This document shows, piece after piece, positions 33,301-45,139 of a DNA stretch of 64,000 nucleotides. The notes under the pieces were generated by a model. That model was not told the origin of the DNA, did no database searches, and saw nothing but the letters and a program-made list of their open reading frames with translations. The stretch is from the NCBI GenBank assembly GCA_030295235.1, contig AP026137.1, positions 434,001 through 498,000 of the forward strand, written 5' to 3'. Each line of letters begins with the position of its first letter. Position 1 is the stretch's first letter. A program made the translations under genes and the position numbers. The stretch is from Fistulifera solaris. Taxonomy: Eukaryota; Bacillariophyta; Bacillariophyceae; Naviculales; Stauroneidaceae.

Positions 33301-36300
33301 TCTGCTCCACCGAGCCGTCAGCCTACGACAAGACCAAGCGCTGCACCCACAAGTCGTCCGTCAGTTTCGCCTACTGATAGCCCGACAGTGACACCAAGTG
33401 CGAGACCAACAAGTGGACCAACGGCTGTACCGAGCATGACTCCGACGACGAAACCAAGCGCAGTTCCGACCGTTCAACCAAGTCGTCAACCAACAACGAG
33501 CCCTTCGAAAGAGCCCAGCTCCGTGCCGACAATTCAGCCGACTAGTTCTCCGACAGTGTCGCCATCAAGTGACCCGACTCAACAGCCATCGCATTTACCG
33601 TCGAGAGAGCCGTCGCCCGGGCCTAGCGCCGAACCATCTGTTTCGCCCACTTCACGACCGAGTGTCGCACCCACGGCTCCACCATCGAGTGCTCCGACTG
33701 ATGGACCGACAGTTGCACCCAGTAAGAGCCCTTCCAGTGAACCAAGTAGCAAACCGAGTACGAAACCGTCATCAGCTCCGACAGAAGGTCCGACAGTTTC
33801 GCCGAGCAGTCAACCCACAAGTGGGCCTTCGCGCGAACCATCGGCTGCGCCGAGCAGCCAGCCCACGAAAGGACCTTCGAGGGAACCATCGAGTGCTCCA
33901 ACGACAGCTCCTTCCGTCACGCCAACGTCACGACCGAGTGCTGTTCCTACTTCCCGACCATCGACTAGCCCGACAGAGAATCCGACCGTTGCACCTAGCA
34001 TGAATCCCACGAAGGAACCGTCTAGTGAACCCACGATTACTCCAACATCGGCGCCGACAATAGTCCCATCCGGGACGCCAAGCCGCCAGCCCACAAATAG
34101 TCCCTCGCGTGAACCTTCGGCGGCGCCTTCTCCTGGTCCTTCTGCTTCGCCGACATCAAGACCGAGTGTTACGCCTTCGGTTCGGCCGTCCGTTGAACCG
34201 ACGCGCACCCCGTCTCTTGTACCGAGTATATTGCCCACTCCTGTTCGAAGTGCCGTGCCAAGTTCGGATCCGACCGTGTCGCCGAGCATCGTTCCGTCTG
34301 CTCCACCGAGCCGTCAGCCTACGACGAGACCAAGCGCTGCACCCACAAGTCGTCCGTCAGTTTCGCCTACTGATAGCCCGACAGTGACACCAAGTGCGAG
34401 ACCAACAAGTGGACCAACGGCTGTACCGAGCATGACTCCGACGACGAAACCAAGCGCAGTTCCGACCGTTCAACCAAGTCGTCAACCAACAACGAGCCCT
34501 TCGAAAGAGCCCAGCTCCGTGCCGACAATTCAGCCGACTAGTACTCCGACAGTGTCGCCATCAAGTGACCCGACTCAACAGCCATCGCATTTACCGTCGA
34601 GAGAGCCGTCGCCCGGGCCTAGCGCCGAACCATCTGTTTCGCCCACTTCACGACCGAGTGTCGCACCCACGGCTCCACCATCGAGTGCTCCGACTGATGG
34701 ACCGACAGTTGCACCCAGTAAGAGCCCTTCCAGTGAACCAAGTAGCAAACCGAGTACGAAACCGTCATCAGCTCCGACAGAAGGTCCGACAGTTTCGCCG
34801 AGCAGTCAACCCACAAGTGGGCCTTCGCGCGAACCATCGGCTGCGCCGAGCAGCCAGCCCACGAAAGGACCTTCGAGGGAACCATCGAGTGCTCCAACGA
34901 CAGTTCCTTCCGTCACGCCAACGTCACGACCGAGTGCTGTTCCTACTTCCCGACCATCGACTAGCCCGACAGAGAATCCGACCGTTGCACCTAGCATGAA
35001 TCCCACGAAGGAACCGTCTAGTGAACCCACGATTACTCCAACATCGGCGCCGACAATAGTCCCATCCGGGACGCCAAGCCGCCAGCCCACAAATAGTCCC
35101 TCGCGTGAACCTTCGGCGGCGCCTTCTCCTGGTCCTTCTGCTTCGCCGACATCAAGACCGAGTGTTACGCCTTCGGTTCGGCCGTCCGTTGAACCGACTC
35201 ACACCCCATCTCTTGTACCGAGTATATTGCCAACTCCTGTAAGAAGTGCCGTGCCCAGTTTGGATCCGACCGTGTCGCCGAGCATCGTTCCGTCTGCTCC
35301 ACCGAGCCGTCAGCCTACGACAAGACCAAGCGCTGCACCCACAAGTCGTCCGTCAGTTTCGCCTACTGATAGCCCGACAGTGACACCAAGTGCGAGACCA
35401 ACAAGTGGACCAACGGCTGTACCGAGCATGACTCCGACGACGAAACCAAGCGCAGTTCCGACCGTTCAACCCAGTCGTCAACCAACAACGAGCCCTTCGA
35501 AAGAGCCCAGCTCCGTGCCGACAATTCAGCCGACTAGTACTCCGACAGTGTCGCCATCAAGTGACCCGACTCAACAGCCTAGCGTGAAACCATCTGTTTC
35601 GCCCACTTCACGACCGAGTGTTGCACCCACGGCTCGACCATCGAGTGCTCCGACAGATGGGCCGACCGTCGCACCGAGTATGAAGCCTTCTAGCTCCAAG
35701 CGATAAGCCGAGCGCGAAACCGTCATCGTCACCAACAGAAGGTCCGACTGTTTCACCAAGCAGTCAACCCACTAGAGCACCGAGCAAAGACCGTCTTCGG
35801 CGCCATCTGAAGCTCCAACAAGATCCCCTTCCGAGGCTCCAACAATTTCCCCTTCTGAGTCTCCGACGAAATCCCCTTCTGAGGCTCCGACAAAATCTCC
35901 TTCCGAGGCCCCGACGAGATCTCCTTCCGAGGCTCCGACAAAATCCCCTTCCGAGGCGCCAACGAGATCCCCATCGGAGGCTCCGACGAGATCTCCTTCC
36001 GAGGCTCCGACAAAATCCCCTTCTGAGGCTCCGACGAAATCCCCGTCTGAGGCCCCGACAAAATCCCCTTCTGAGGCTCCGACAAAATCCCCTTCCGAGG
36101 CGCCAACGAGATCCCCATCGGAGGCTCCGACGAGATCTCCTTCCGAGGCTCCGACAAAATCTCCGTCTGAGGCTCCGACAAAATCCCCTTCTGAGGCTCC
36201 GACAAAATCTCCTTCCGAGGCTCCGACGAGATCTCCTTCCGAAGCTCCGACGCGATCTCCGTCGGAGGCTCCAACTCAACTAAACGTGACTATAATTCGT

Positions 36301-36492
36301 CGAATTGTCGAGTCAGTTGGTAGCAGTAAGCTGCGATCACGACGAGGAAACAGAATGCCCAATTTAGCTCAATTGTCAAAGACGTTGTCGGGGAAAGAGG
36401 GGATAGTGTTGATACTCAAGCAGAAAAATGGAATCTCTCTGGATTACCGAACAAGATCACACCTCCTTGTCGCGAAGGGAACAGGCGTCTAA
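30343..36492 (+). CDS. PT-cluster gene D: giant secreted Lys-rich/PTxxPS-repeat protein (about 2,050 residues)
   Basis: Domain order: signal peptide (MICLLIQLWWILMVSSSAA, residues 12-30); spacer to about 115; R-x-L site in SERFLKGK (117-124); Lys/Ser-rich domain (122-195, with SKKSDSMSKKSDKKNKGK); SPVR repeats (196-226); a conserved hydrophobic/acidic linker FIKRFIEFVPTVLEELPTF (240-258); then about 1,500 residues of PTxxPS units. From about 33.0 kb these form a 996-bp higher-order repeat present nearly three times. Two small indels (about 35691 and the A3 at 35779-35781) separate this from a C-terminal minisatellite of SPSEAPTK units (24 bp each, 35805-36275) and a basic non-repeat tail ending LLVAKGTGV. 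An upstream out-of-frame ATG (30297) overlaps the start. A mucin-like glycosylated wall or adhesion protein is inferred; the layout recalls silaffin/cingulin precursors. Confidence 0.75.
33060..35690 (+). repeat. 996-bp higher-order repeat inside gene D (about 2.7 copies)
   Basis: Copies begin near 33060, 34056 and 35052. Long stretches are identical, for example 33569-34003 against 34565-34999 apart from single changes. Each unit carries one PSILPTPVRSAVPS block that departs from the PTxxPS pattern. The third copy has a short deletion near 35578 (QQPSVKPSVSP), also seen in gene F. Confidence 0.85.
35805..36275 (+). repeat. 24-bp minisatellite encoding SPSEAPTK/R, gene D
   Basis: About 19 units of 24 bp (core TCTGAGGCTCCGACAAAATC). 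The encoded octapeptide varies only at the last residue (Lys or Arg) and at silent sites. Confidence 0.8.
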
Positions 36493-37217
36493 CGCGGTCA
36501 ATTCATAGTTTACGAATGTTGAGAAAGGCAACTGATTCGAGTCGACACAATGCTGATGTAAAAACAGAACGGAATTCGATGAGAGTTTTTTCTGTCGGTC
36601 TTTTGGCCATCCTATCGTGTCATTTCATTTCCGGCGGTTCGATCTGCTGCAGATATACATGAAAGTTATATATTCGACTCAAAAAAAACGAAAAGTCGAG
36701 CTGAATGAATAATGCAATGCGTCAACAGCAAATTTTTGTTTCGCAGCAAAGCGTGCGGAACGATCTTTGGGAGGGAAAAAAAAAAAAAACAAAATGGGTG
36801 CCGTCGTCCGGAAACCCTGTCCTTAATGAATATTCAAATGCATGCATAATGAAGCATGAACTGCATAATGTTGTTTTTTATAATTGAATAACTGTATAAC
36901 AATACAACTTTTTGTTTTTATTCAAAAACAATGATTGCCAGCTTTGCTTTTAAACTTAGTTGATTGACAAGATAGCCCGAGGTTCGACAATTTTAGTGCG
37001 ATGTACAGGTTCAACTTTTGTCGGAAGCCGCATCTTCCTTCTTTTCCTGGAAAAAATGAGGATGAGGCCGACTAACCGACTAAACACATGCACACGTAGT
37101 GGTCATTATCTATCTACCTGGTAACCAGCTTACTAAGGATCCATAGCCAGAATTCTAGCTTAACCTCGAAACGTGGAAATTTGGTAACTAGTTAAGAGAT
37201 GAAACAGTTTCGGAAAC

Positions 37218-37286
37218 GACGTTAAAATTCTGCCTCGCCGTAGGCGCTACGTAGAAATTTGTACTGAGAGGCAGAATTTTAACGTC
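37218..37286. repeat. 69-bp perfect-stem hairpin repeat, copy 1
   Basis: GACGTTAAAATTCTGCCTC and its exact reverse complement form a 19-bp stem around a 31-bp loop. A second copy lies at 44243-44311 with an identical stem and a changed loop. Confidence 0.85.
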
Positions 37287-37830
37287 CTTTCCCGTGCTTG
37301 ATTTACGCAATGTAAAAACATTCAACTTCGTTTTGAAACATCATCATGGGGTAAGTCTCGAGCATTTCTCTGTTGTTTTTCCTTCCTTTGAATTAGTACG
37401 GTAAGGTTAGAAATATAGTTTCAAGTTTCAAGACACTACAATGACCTATTGACGACTGATGACTGATGACCGGGCGATGATGATTCTGGTCACTTCAATG
37501 ACATTTGAGTGTACTTCATAACAAGTTTGTTCGTGCATGTAAATAACCATTTCTCTTTTGAGTACACAGAATTAGATACTGTTGGTGCCCTGCCTGTTTG
37601 CATTGGTTGGGAATTAAAGGTGAACAACGGCTAATCCCCACTTCTTAGCTTCTTGGCTTTCCCTATTCCCTATAGAATTCGTGGTCGTAGAACTCATTTT
37701 TTGCTTCTTGCTTCTTGGGTCTGTGTACAAGTAAGCTATACTAATATGAAAAAACGAACTTTTGTGTACTAAGTTTAATTCTGTTCCCTGTTTCCGATGT
37801 CTGTCGGGATGATTTACGATTCCGGAATCA

Positions 37831-37850
37831 GGTCACCTTTTACGGACGCG
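37831..37850 (+). promoter_or_regulatory. PT-cluster upstream motif, gene E
   Basis: GGTCACCTTTTACGGACGCG lies 60 bp before the ATG at 37911. Confidence 0.55.
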
Positions 37851-37910
37851 TTTGCGAGGAAATAAATATTTTCGCAACAACCAAAGAAAACATGAAGCAT
37901 CAATTGGACC

Positions 37911-40900
37911 ATGATAATGGGCCACAAGCCAGGAAAAATTCAATTTACATGTCTTTTGATAGCAACAATGTGGATCTTGACCGGGTCGTCCAGTCCTACG
38001 GAAAGCGGTGGTTCGTCAACTCTGACATTAATTACACAGTCGACCGACAGCCTCGGCATTGAGAATCAATCCGTCAAATTGTCAAGTCGACAGAGATTCA
38101 CAAGCGGGGTGCACGCAAATCAACAATCGATTCCAGTAGCTGATCTTCCTTTTATTGACGCTCTTCCTCTCCCGACTCAACAACCGTCGCTTGCTATTGA
38201 GCTGAACCGAATCAGAACGGTACCAATGTTGACAACCAGTCAACGAACACTGACGGATGGTTTCTTAAAAGGGAAAAAGGGAAACGAAATCAAGTTCTAG
38301 CGGCAAGAAAAACAAGTCTACAGGAAAAGGGAAGACAAACAACAAAAAGGGCAAAGGAGAGCAGTATTCAAATAGTAAATCAAGCAAAAAGAGTAAAAGC
38401 TCAACGGGTAAAGGAAAGAATGGAGGGAAATCTCCAGTACGCTCGCCAGTTCGGGGCTCCGGTTCGGTCTCCAGTTCGCTCGCCTGTTCGTGCACCAGTT
38501 CGTTCGCCAGTAAGCCCTCCAACCCGAGTGTTTCAAGATAAAGCGCCAACATTTATTAAACGATTAATAGAGTTCGTGCCTACAGTGCTTGAGGAGCTTC
38601 CAACTTTGAGGACTCGGCGAGAAACAAGGGCCCCGGTAATTGAAGACAGAACACCTACTTCAAAGCCGTCAAGCTCCCCGAGCGAGTCACCCAGTCGCTC
38701 GCCGATAAAAGACCTTCTTCGGCTCCGTCTCGAGAGCCCTCGCCTGAACCGAGCGCTCGTCCTTCGGCTTCACCAATAGTACGGCCAAGTGCTGCACCTA
38801 CAAGTCAACCTTCGCCTTCACCGACTGACAGCCCGACTATATCACCGAGCGACAAACCAACGAGTAGACCAACCATTGTGCCTACCACGAATCCGACCTC
38901 GGGGAAACCGAGTACTGCGCCCGACTGATCGACCGAGTCGTCAACCAACGAGCCAGCCATCTAGCTCTCCTATTGTGTCACCTAGTAGAACGCCAACGCA
39001 GAGCCTTCTCAGTCGCCGTCACAAAAGCCGTCTCCAGGACCGAGTGTTGGACCTCTGCTGTGCCCACCAAAGAGCCAAGTTCTGTTCCAACGTCACGACC
39101 GTCAATTTTACCAACCGATGGACCCACTGTCGTGCCAAGCCAGAATCCGTCCAGAATACCAAGCAATGAGCCAAGTATAGAACCGTCAGTGATGCCGACA
39201 GAAGTTCCCTCACTACCGCCGAGTAGTCAGCCAACAATTGGACCTTCAGCGAAAACCTTCGAATGCTCCCTCAACGAATCCTTCCCCGTCGCCCTACGTC
39301 CAATCCAAGTGCTGTTCCCACTACACCGCCATCGAGAAGCCCGACTGACAATCCGACGGTTTCACCAAGTAGGGATCCCACCATGGTGCCAAGCAGTGGA
39401 CCCACCAGCGACTCCGACATCATCACCAAGCTCGGTCCCAATTGGTTTGCCGAGCCATGAGCCCACAACTGTTCCCTCTCGTGAACCTTCCGTGGCTCCT
39501 TCTCGGTCCTTCTGTTTCGCCCCACGTCAAGACCGAGTGCTGAACCCACTACTTCACCATCGTCTTAGCCTACAAAAACTCCTTCAGCAGTACCGACTAT
39601 TCAACCAACACCTGTGCAAAGTGCGGTGCCCAGTTCAGATCCCACCATTTCGCTGTCACCGACGTCTTCACCAAGTGACAAGTTATTTTCGAACCGATGT
39701 GACATCTGATGTGACATCCTGATTCCGGTTCATTGTTTCCTCTCTGTAACTTCCGGATCGTACATTTTGTGTCTGAGTCCACCTGTTATGGACTGACTAT
39801 GGTGTCTTTTGTAGGGAATAGCTGATGAGTCATCGCGGACGTTTCTGGCCACAAAAGCAGCTTTTCCGAGTGATGTTGGATGCACACCTTTACATTACAA
39901 TATTTACTTTTAACTCTTTTTCATTGATTATCATCTTTGTTTATAGGGTCTGAAGGTAATTAGCAGTTGTACTACGCATACAACTGATAGAAAGCTAGTA
40001 AATAGGGTGATTGAGGTCATCCGCCGCTCTCGTGCCATTCAAAGGCATCAACCAGTCGTAAGCCTGCTTTGTCTTGACCGCCATTGTCGGCTTTCAACGA
40101 CATCCTTTCGTTTCAGAGCGCTTTCTTGTCTATATTGAGAACGTGTTCTTTGAAAACGATTGTCACCAAGCTTGGCAGCCCATCTGTATCGCCGAGCTAC
40201 AATCCCACAATTGTTCCATCGGGAGAAGCTTGGCGGTGCCGAGTCATGAACCTTCTGCTTCTAGCCCAGCATTGGAACTAGCGCATTACCCACGAACTTC
40301 CCGTCGACATCCCCCGGCGAAAACACCATCAGAAGTGCCGAGTCTCCAGCCAACACCGTTAAAAAGTGCGGCTTCCAGTTCAGATCCGACCGTTTAGCAG
40401 TCGCCGACATCGCCGCGCCAGCACTGTCCCTTCCGTATCGCCGAGCCACAATCCCACGATTGTTCCGTCGGGAGAAGCTTCGATGGCACCGAGTCTCGAA
40501 CCCTCTGCAACTATAAGACCGAGCGCTTCACCCTCTACTTCACCATCGCTTTCACCTACAAAGAACCCCTCCGAGGTACCGAGTATCCAACCAACTCCTG
40601 TAGGAAGTGGGGTACCAAGTTCAGAGCCGACCTTGTCGGTGTTGCCGACAGCATCACAAAGTGCAATCCCATCTGTATCGCCGAGCCGAAACCCCACAGA
40701 CGCGTCCATCGGAAGGTGGTTCGATGGAACCAAGTTTTGAACCTTCTGTTTCCGTCCAGCACAGGACCGAGCGCTACACCCACTACGTCACCATCGACTT
40801 CCCGGCTACCCCGTCAGCATTGCCGAGTATACAACCAACACCTGTGAGCACTGGGATCCCAAGCTTGAACCCGACCTCGTCGCTGTTATCAAGCATTGGT

Positions 40901-43213
40901 CCATCTGTGACACCGAGCCATCAACCAACGTCAGCTCCTTCGATGGGACCAAGCGGTGAGCCGACTATTGCTGAGTCCGGATCTCCGAGCCTCTCTCCAA
41001 GCAAACCCCCATCCGCAAAACCATCTATTGCCCCGTCCACGAGCCGTCTCCCGGACCGAGCATTGGTCCTTCGCCATCACCGACGTCACAGCCGACTGAT
41101 GGACCCACCACGCCGTCCATCGACTTTGCCAACAGATAATCCAACGGTAATACCAAGTGCAAGACCAACAAGTGGACCGACAACTGTACCCAGCGTCAAT
41201 CCGACATCAAAACCGAGCGTTGTGCCGATAGATGCACCGAGTCGTCAACCCACAACAAGTCCTTCGAGAGAGCCTATTGCCGAGCCGACAATCCAGCCGT
41301 CTAGCTCTCCTACCGTGTCACCGAGTAGCAATCCATCTCAGCAGACATCAAAGCGCGCCGTCGCAAGAGCCATCACCAGAGCCTAGCGCTGGACCAACTT
41401 CTTCGCCCACATCGAAACCGAGTTCTGTACCCACTATTCCACCGTCAAGTTCACCGACCGATGGGCCGACGAATGTACCGAGTGTGGATCCAACCGGTGT
41501 ACCAAGTGAAGAGCCAAGTGTGAAGCCGTCTTCTTCTCCAACAGAAGGCCCGTCGCTTTCGCCGAGCCGTCAGCCAACAATTGGACCATCGATGGAACCT
41601 ACGGTTGTACCGTCAGAGGGTCCCTCGTTTTCGCCAACGTCAGAGCCGAGCACTGCACCCACTTCGTCCATCAATTGCCCCGACTGAGAATCCGACAAGT
41701 GCACCGAGTTTGAATCCGACAAAGGTACCAAGTACTGGACCCACGGCAGCCAACCGCGTTACCTACAAAAGTCCCATCCAGTTCTCCGAGCAATCAACCA
41801 TCTGTGGGTCCATCGCAAGTAGCTTCGATGGCACCCAGTAGCGGACCCTCGAAGACGCCCACAACAAATCCGAAGCTGCACCGACTACCCTAGCATCAAC
41901 TTCACCGACACTGAACCCCACGACAGTGCCGAGTCTGCAACCATCCACTGAGACATCATCACCGAGCATCGTTCCGTCTGCTCCGGCCGAGCAATCAACC
42001 GACGTCAACCCCTTCGATGAGGCCCAGCGGTGAGCCGACTATATCGGGGTCGAGCTCTCCTAGCGTCTCTCCAAGTAGACTTCCAACTGCAAACCCATCT
42101 ATTGTCCCGTCCACGAGGGCCTTCTCCCGAACCGAGCATTGGTCCTTCGCCATCACCGACGTCACAGCCGACTGATGGACCCACAAGTCTTCCATCGACG
42201 CTTCCGACAGATAACCCGACGGTAACACCAAGTGCGAAACCGACGAGTGGACCAACGGATGTACCCAGCACGAATATGACAGCGAAACCGAAGGCCACGC
42301 CGACAGATCAACCAAGTCGTCAGCCAACAACGGGCCCTTCACCGAAACCAAGTAACGAGCCTACAATTCAGCCATCTCGGCTCTCCGACGGTGTCGCCTA
42401 CAAGCGTTCGACGCACCAGCCAACAATTGTGCCCTCACGAGCCTTCGCCAGGACCAAGCGCTGAACCCACGACTTACATCGCGACCGAGTGCTATCCCAA
42501 CTACACGACCATCGATTGCTCCGACACATGGACCGACTGTTGCACCGGTATGAAGCCAACAAGCGCCGTCCTCGTTTCCGACCGAAGGTCCAACCGTTTC
42601 TCCGAGCAATCAACCCACAAAAGGACCTTCAGCGAACCAAGCGCTGAGCCAACTACTAAGCCTTCTAGCCCTCCAAGCTTCTCACCCACTAGTCTGCCGA
42701 CGGCGATGCCTTCGCAAGCACCATCGCGAGAACCATCCCAAGGGCCTAGTCGTGTACCTTCGATTAAGCCAACGTCGAGACCAAGCAGTCGGCCATCTCT
42801 TTCGCCGACCGACAGCCCAACCGTTGCACCAAGTACGAATCCTACCAGTGCTCCTAGCCGTGCACCAAGCTCAAAGCCGTCGGCGGCTCCAAGCAGAAGA
42901 CCGTCCTCGGCGCCTTCTGAGGCACCGGCGAGATCTCCTTCTGAGGCTCCGACAAAATCCCCGTCTGAGGCTCCATCCGTCGAACCAACTTTGAAACCGA
43001 GTAATTCACCGATCGCGAGGCGTACGCTTCTTGGAAGAAGAGACCGATTTAGAAGATGAGTCGTTCGAAGGGAGTAAAACTCGATCCTCATTCGATAAAC
43101 AAAAGCATTTCTCAGCGGCGTTGCCGGGAGAAATAGAGAGTAACGTCATTTCTTTTAATGAAGAAAGGAATATCTCTGGATTCCCGCTTGATGACACAAC
43201 TCCGAGTCGCTGA
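37911..43213 (+). pseudogene. PT-cluster gene E: heavily interrupted paralog of gene D
   Basis: It has the same plan as D: signal sequence (FTCLLIATMWILTGSSS), LTTSQRTLTDGFLKGK (Gly replaces the Arg of the R-x-L site), a Lys-rich domain, SPVR repeats, FIKRLIEFVPTVLEELPTL, PTxxPS repeats, three SPSEAPTK units (about 42920-42980) and a tail homologous to that of D (SFNEERNISGFPL). Unlike D it has roughly twenty or more frame changes along its length, mostly one-base changes in short runs (for example near 38283, 38455, 38705, 38905 and 39255), and a 487-bp non-PT insertion. It may be decaying, or it may be a real gene in a poorly called stretch. The repeat array is more diverged than in D and shares no near-identical block with it. 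Confidence 0.6.
39676..40162. other. 487-bp non-repeat insertion in gene E
   Basis: The PT coding pattern stops abruptly after TCACCAAG (39668-39675) and resumes right after a second TCACCAAG (40163-40170), so the insert is flanked by an 8-bp direct repeat. No coding similarity or inverted ends are visible. Because TCACCAAG is also a common codon string of the repeats, the duplication could be chance. The origin is unknown. Confidence 0.5.
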
Positions 43214-44242
43214 AAGGAACAAACATTTAGCCCGATCACTTGATATAATAAGAAGGCTAAAGAAGGAGACTGTTAGAGTCGACACAACGGTGATGTTAAA
43301 CAGTCAATAAGTCAGTCTTTCGGCGGTCATTTGTCATGACATTTCCCTCCCGACGGTTCGCCCCTGTTGCAGATGCATAAAGATAATTTTTCGACTCAAA
43401 GGCAACAAAAAGTCGGTATGAATGGATAATGTAACGCGTCAACAGCAAATGGATGTTTTGCAGCAAAACACACAACTTAGACCTACATGGCAAAAAGTTC
43501 GGATGTGTGACATCTTGGTGACATCATCATCTTCTGTCGTCTGTCGTCTGTCGTAAACCCTGTCCTTAATGAATGCTCAAATATATGCATCTTGAAGATC
43601 ATGAAAGAAGCATGAACTATGAACTGCATAATGTTGTTTTCATAAATTTTTATAATAAATAACTGTATAGTCTATTGACCTCTAATTTAAACCATATTCA
43701 ATTGCAGGACCTACGACCTACCAGGTTCTGGCACTGTCGTAGTCGTTAATACTTCATAGATTATCTTGCTCGCCCCTCGCTCTAAACCCTAAAGAGAGGC
43801 AATTAGAAATTGGAAAAACAGATTTGCCTTCTTTGTATTGTGAAAAGCATTGAGTCATGTAATGAATGATGAGTGATGAGTGATAAAAGGAGAAGAGTGA
43901 CGAGTGAACCAGATACTCTAGTGATTTTAAAATTGAAACTCTAGTTGCAAGTTGCAACGCTACAAGCTACAACGCTCCGTCATACAAGGTACTCCAAGCA
44001 GAATGCAAGCTCCAAGCTCTTTCTTCTGTCTACAACAACGTACTGGCATCTTGGATCTTGCTTGTTGGTTTAAAATGTTATTTGTTATTTCCTGGTCTAT
44101 AGTAAGGTTATTCTGGTACGGTACCCTATACCTAATGCCACTCAGATCATAAGGCTCACGATTCACGACTCATGACTCAGTGGGCTGACAATAGAAATAA
44201 AATAATGTCAAAACAAACTATGACCTTCGGGCCTTGGGAAAC

Positions 44243-44311
44243 GACGTTAAAATTCTGCCTCGCCGTAGGATCGACGTAGTAATTTGTACCGAGAGGCAGA
44301 ATTTTAACGTC
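44243..44311. repeat. 69-bp perfect-stem hairpin repeat, copy 2
   Basis: It has the same 19-bp stem as copy 1; the loop differs at several positions. It lies in the corresponding place downstream of gene E (copy 1 is downstream of D). Confidence 0.85.
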
Positions 44312-45042
44312 CTTTCAACCTTACGGTTTACGCACGGTTTACGTCTTACGTCCTTTTACCTTACCGTACCTACCCTGTCTGCGGTGTAAATACTCCGTAA
44401 TAATGATGGTCACGAGTCATCAGTCATCAAGTACCGGTACCGTAGTCCAATCATTGGAGAAATCGGAGATCGAAGGTGCAAAAAATAAAAAATAAAAACA
44501 ATAACTGTGGTACAGTGATTCAGAAATCGGAGTTTCTGAAAGAAAGAAAAAACCAATATTTGGGGCAAAAGAGAAAAACCAGTGGAAAATTCAGTCAAAT
44601 GTCGAAAATGCATCCGCATTTTAGGAAAGTTAGGAATAAATATTTAGGATTGTGTTAGCGTTATAAAAAAACCAATAAAAACGTCCTGGTCTTGATACGT
44701 CCAAGGGGCTAAATCATAGACTAATGCAACAAGTTTGCACTTCGCTACTTTTCTGTTAGATCTGGTCGTAGAATTCGGCATCCGGGGAAATTTCCATAAA
44801 CAATTACTCAGTGACATGTGACATGTAACGGCACGCAAGCATGCAAGATGCAAGATGCAAGTTGTTAGTTGTTAGTTGTTGTACTGTAGTCAAAAGTGAG
44901 ACGACGACAAATGAGTGTAAATAAGTAGAGAGTAGAGACTGAGTAGAGGAATCCCATGGACCCATAAGAAGGTCAAAAAGTCTGATAATAAATGTTGGCA
45001 AAGAGTTTCACCGTTTCTATCTTTGTTTCCTGACCGGAAGCT

Positions 45043-45062
45043 GGTCACCTTTTTCGGACACA
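45043..45062 (+). promoter_or_regulatory. PT-cluster upstream motif, gene F
   Basis: GGTCACCTTTTTCGGACACA lies 77 bp before the ATG at 45140. Confidence 0.55.
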
Positions 45063-45139
45063 TTTGACAGAATTGAATATTTTCACCCCGGCATCGGCAA
45101 TCGGCAACACAGCAAACGTCGACGATATCGAACAAGAAA

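Larger units (their letters stand above)
36493..37910. other. Intergenic between D and E, partly duplicated downstream of E
   Basis: The D 3' flank (36500-36900) is recognisably similar to the E 3' flank (43255-43680), including CTGTCCTTAATGAAT and AACTGCATAATGTTGTTTT. It contains an A14 run (36776-36789), the hairpin repeat (37218-37286) and the gene E promoter motif. Confidence 0.6.
43214..45139. other. Intergenic between E and F
   Basis: The first 450 bp resemble the gene D 3' flank. It holds hairpin copy 2 and, at its end, the gene F promoter motif. No gene is supported. Confidence 0.5.

Noticed and set aside
31551-36279. Many long antisense ORFs opposite the PT repeats (for example 35764-36279 and 33810-34289 on the minus strand)
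   Set aside because: They are mirror images of the sense repeats. The PTxxPS codon pattern rarely yields stops on the other strand, and the peptides have no starts, signals or homology of their own.
39676-40162. A solo LTR or other retroelement remnant inside gene E
   Set aside because: No matching terminal sequences, primer site or coding similarity could be seen, so the segment is reported only as an insert of unknown origin.
24128-43000. Regularly spaced repeats that at first sight could suggest a CRISPR-like array
   Set aside because: The repeats are in-frame codon repeats of secreted proteins with no unique spacers, in a eukaryotic genome.
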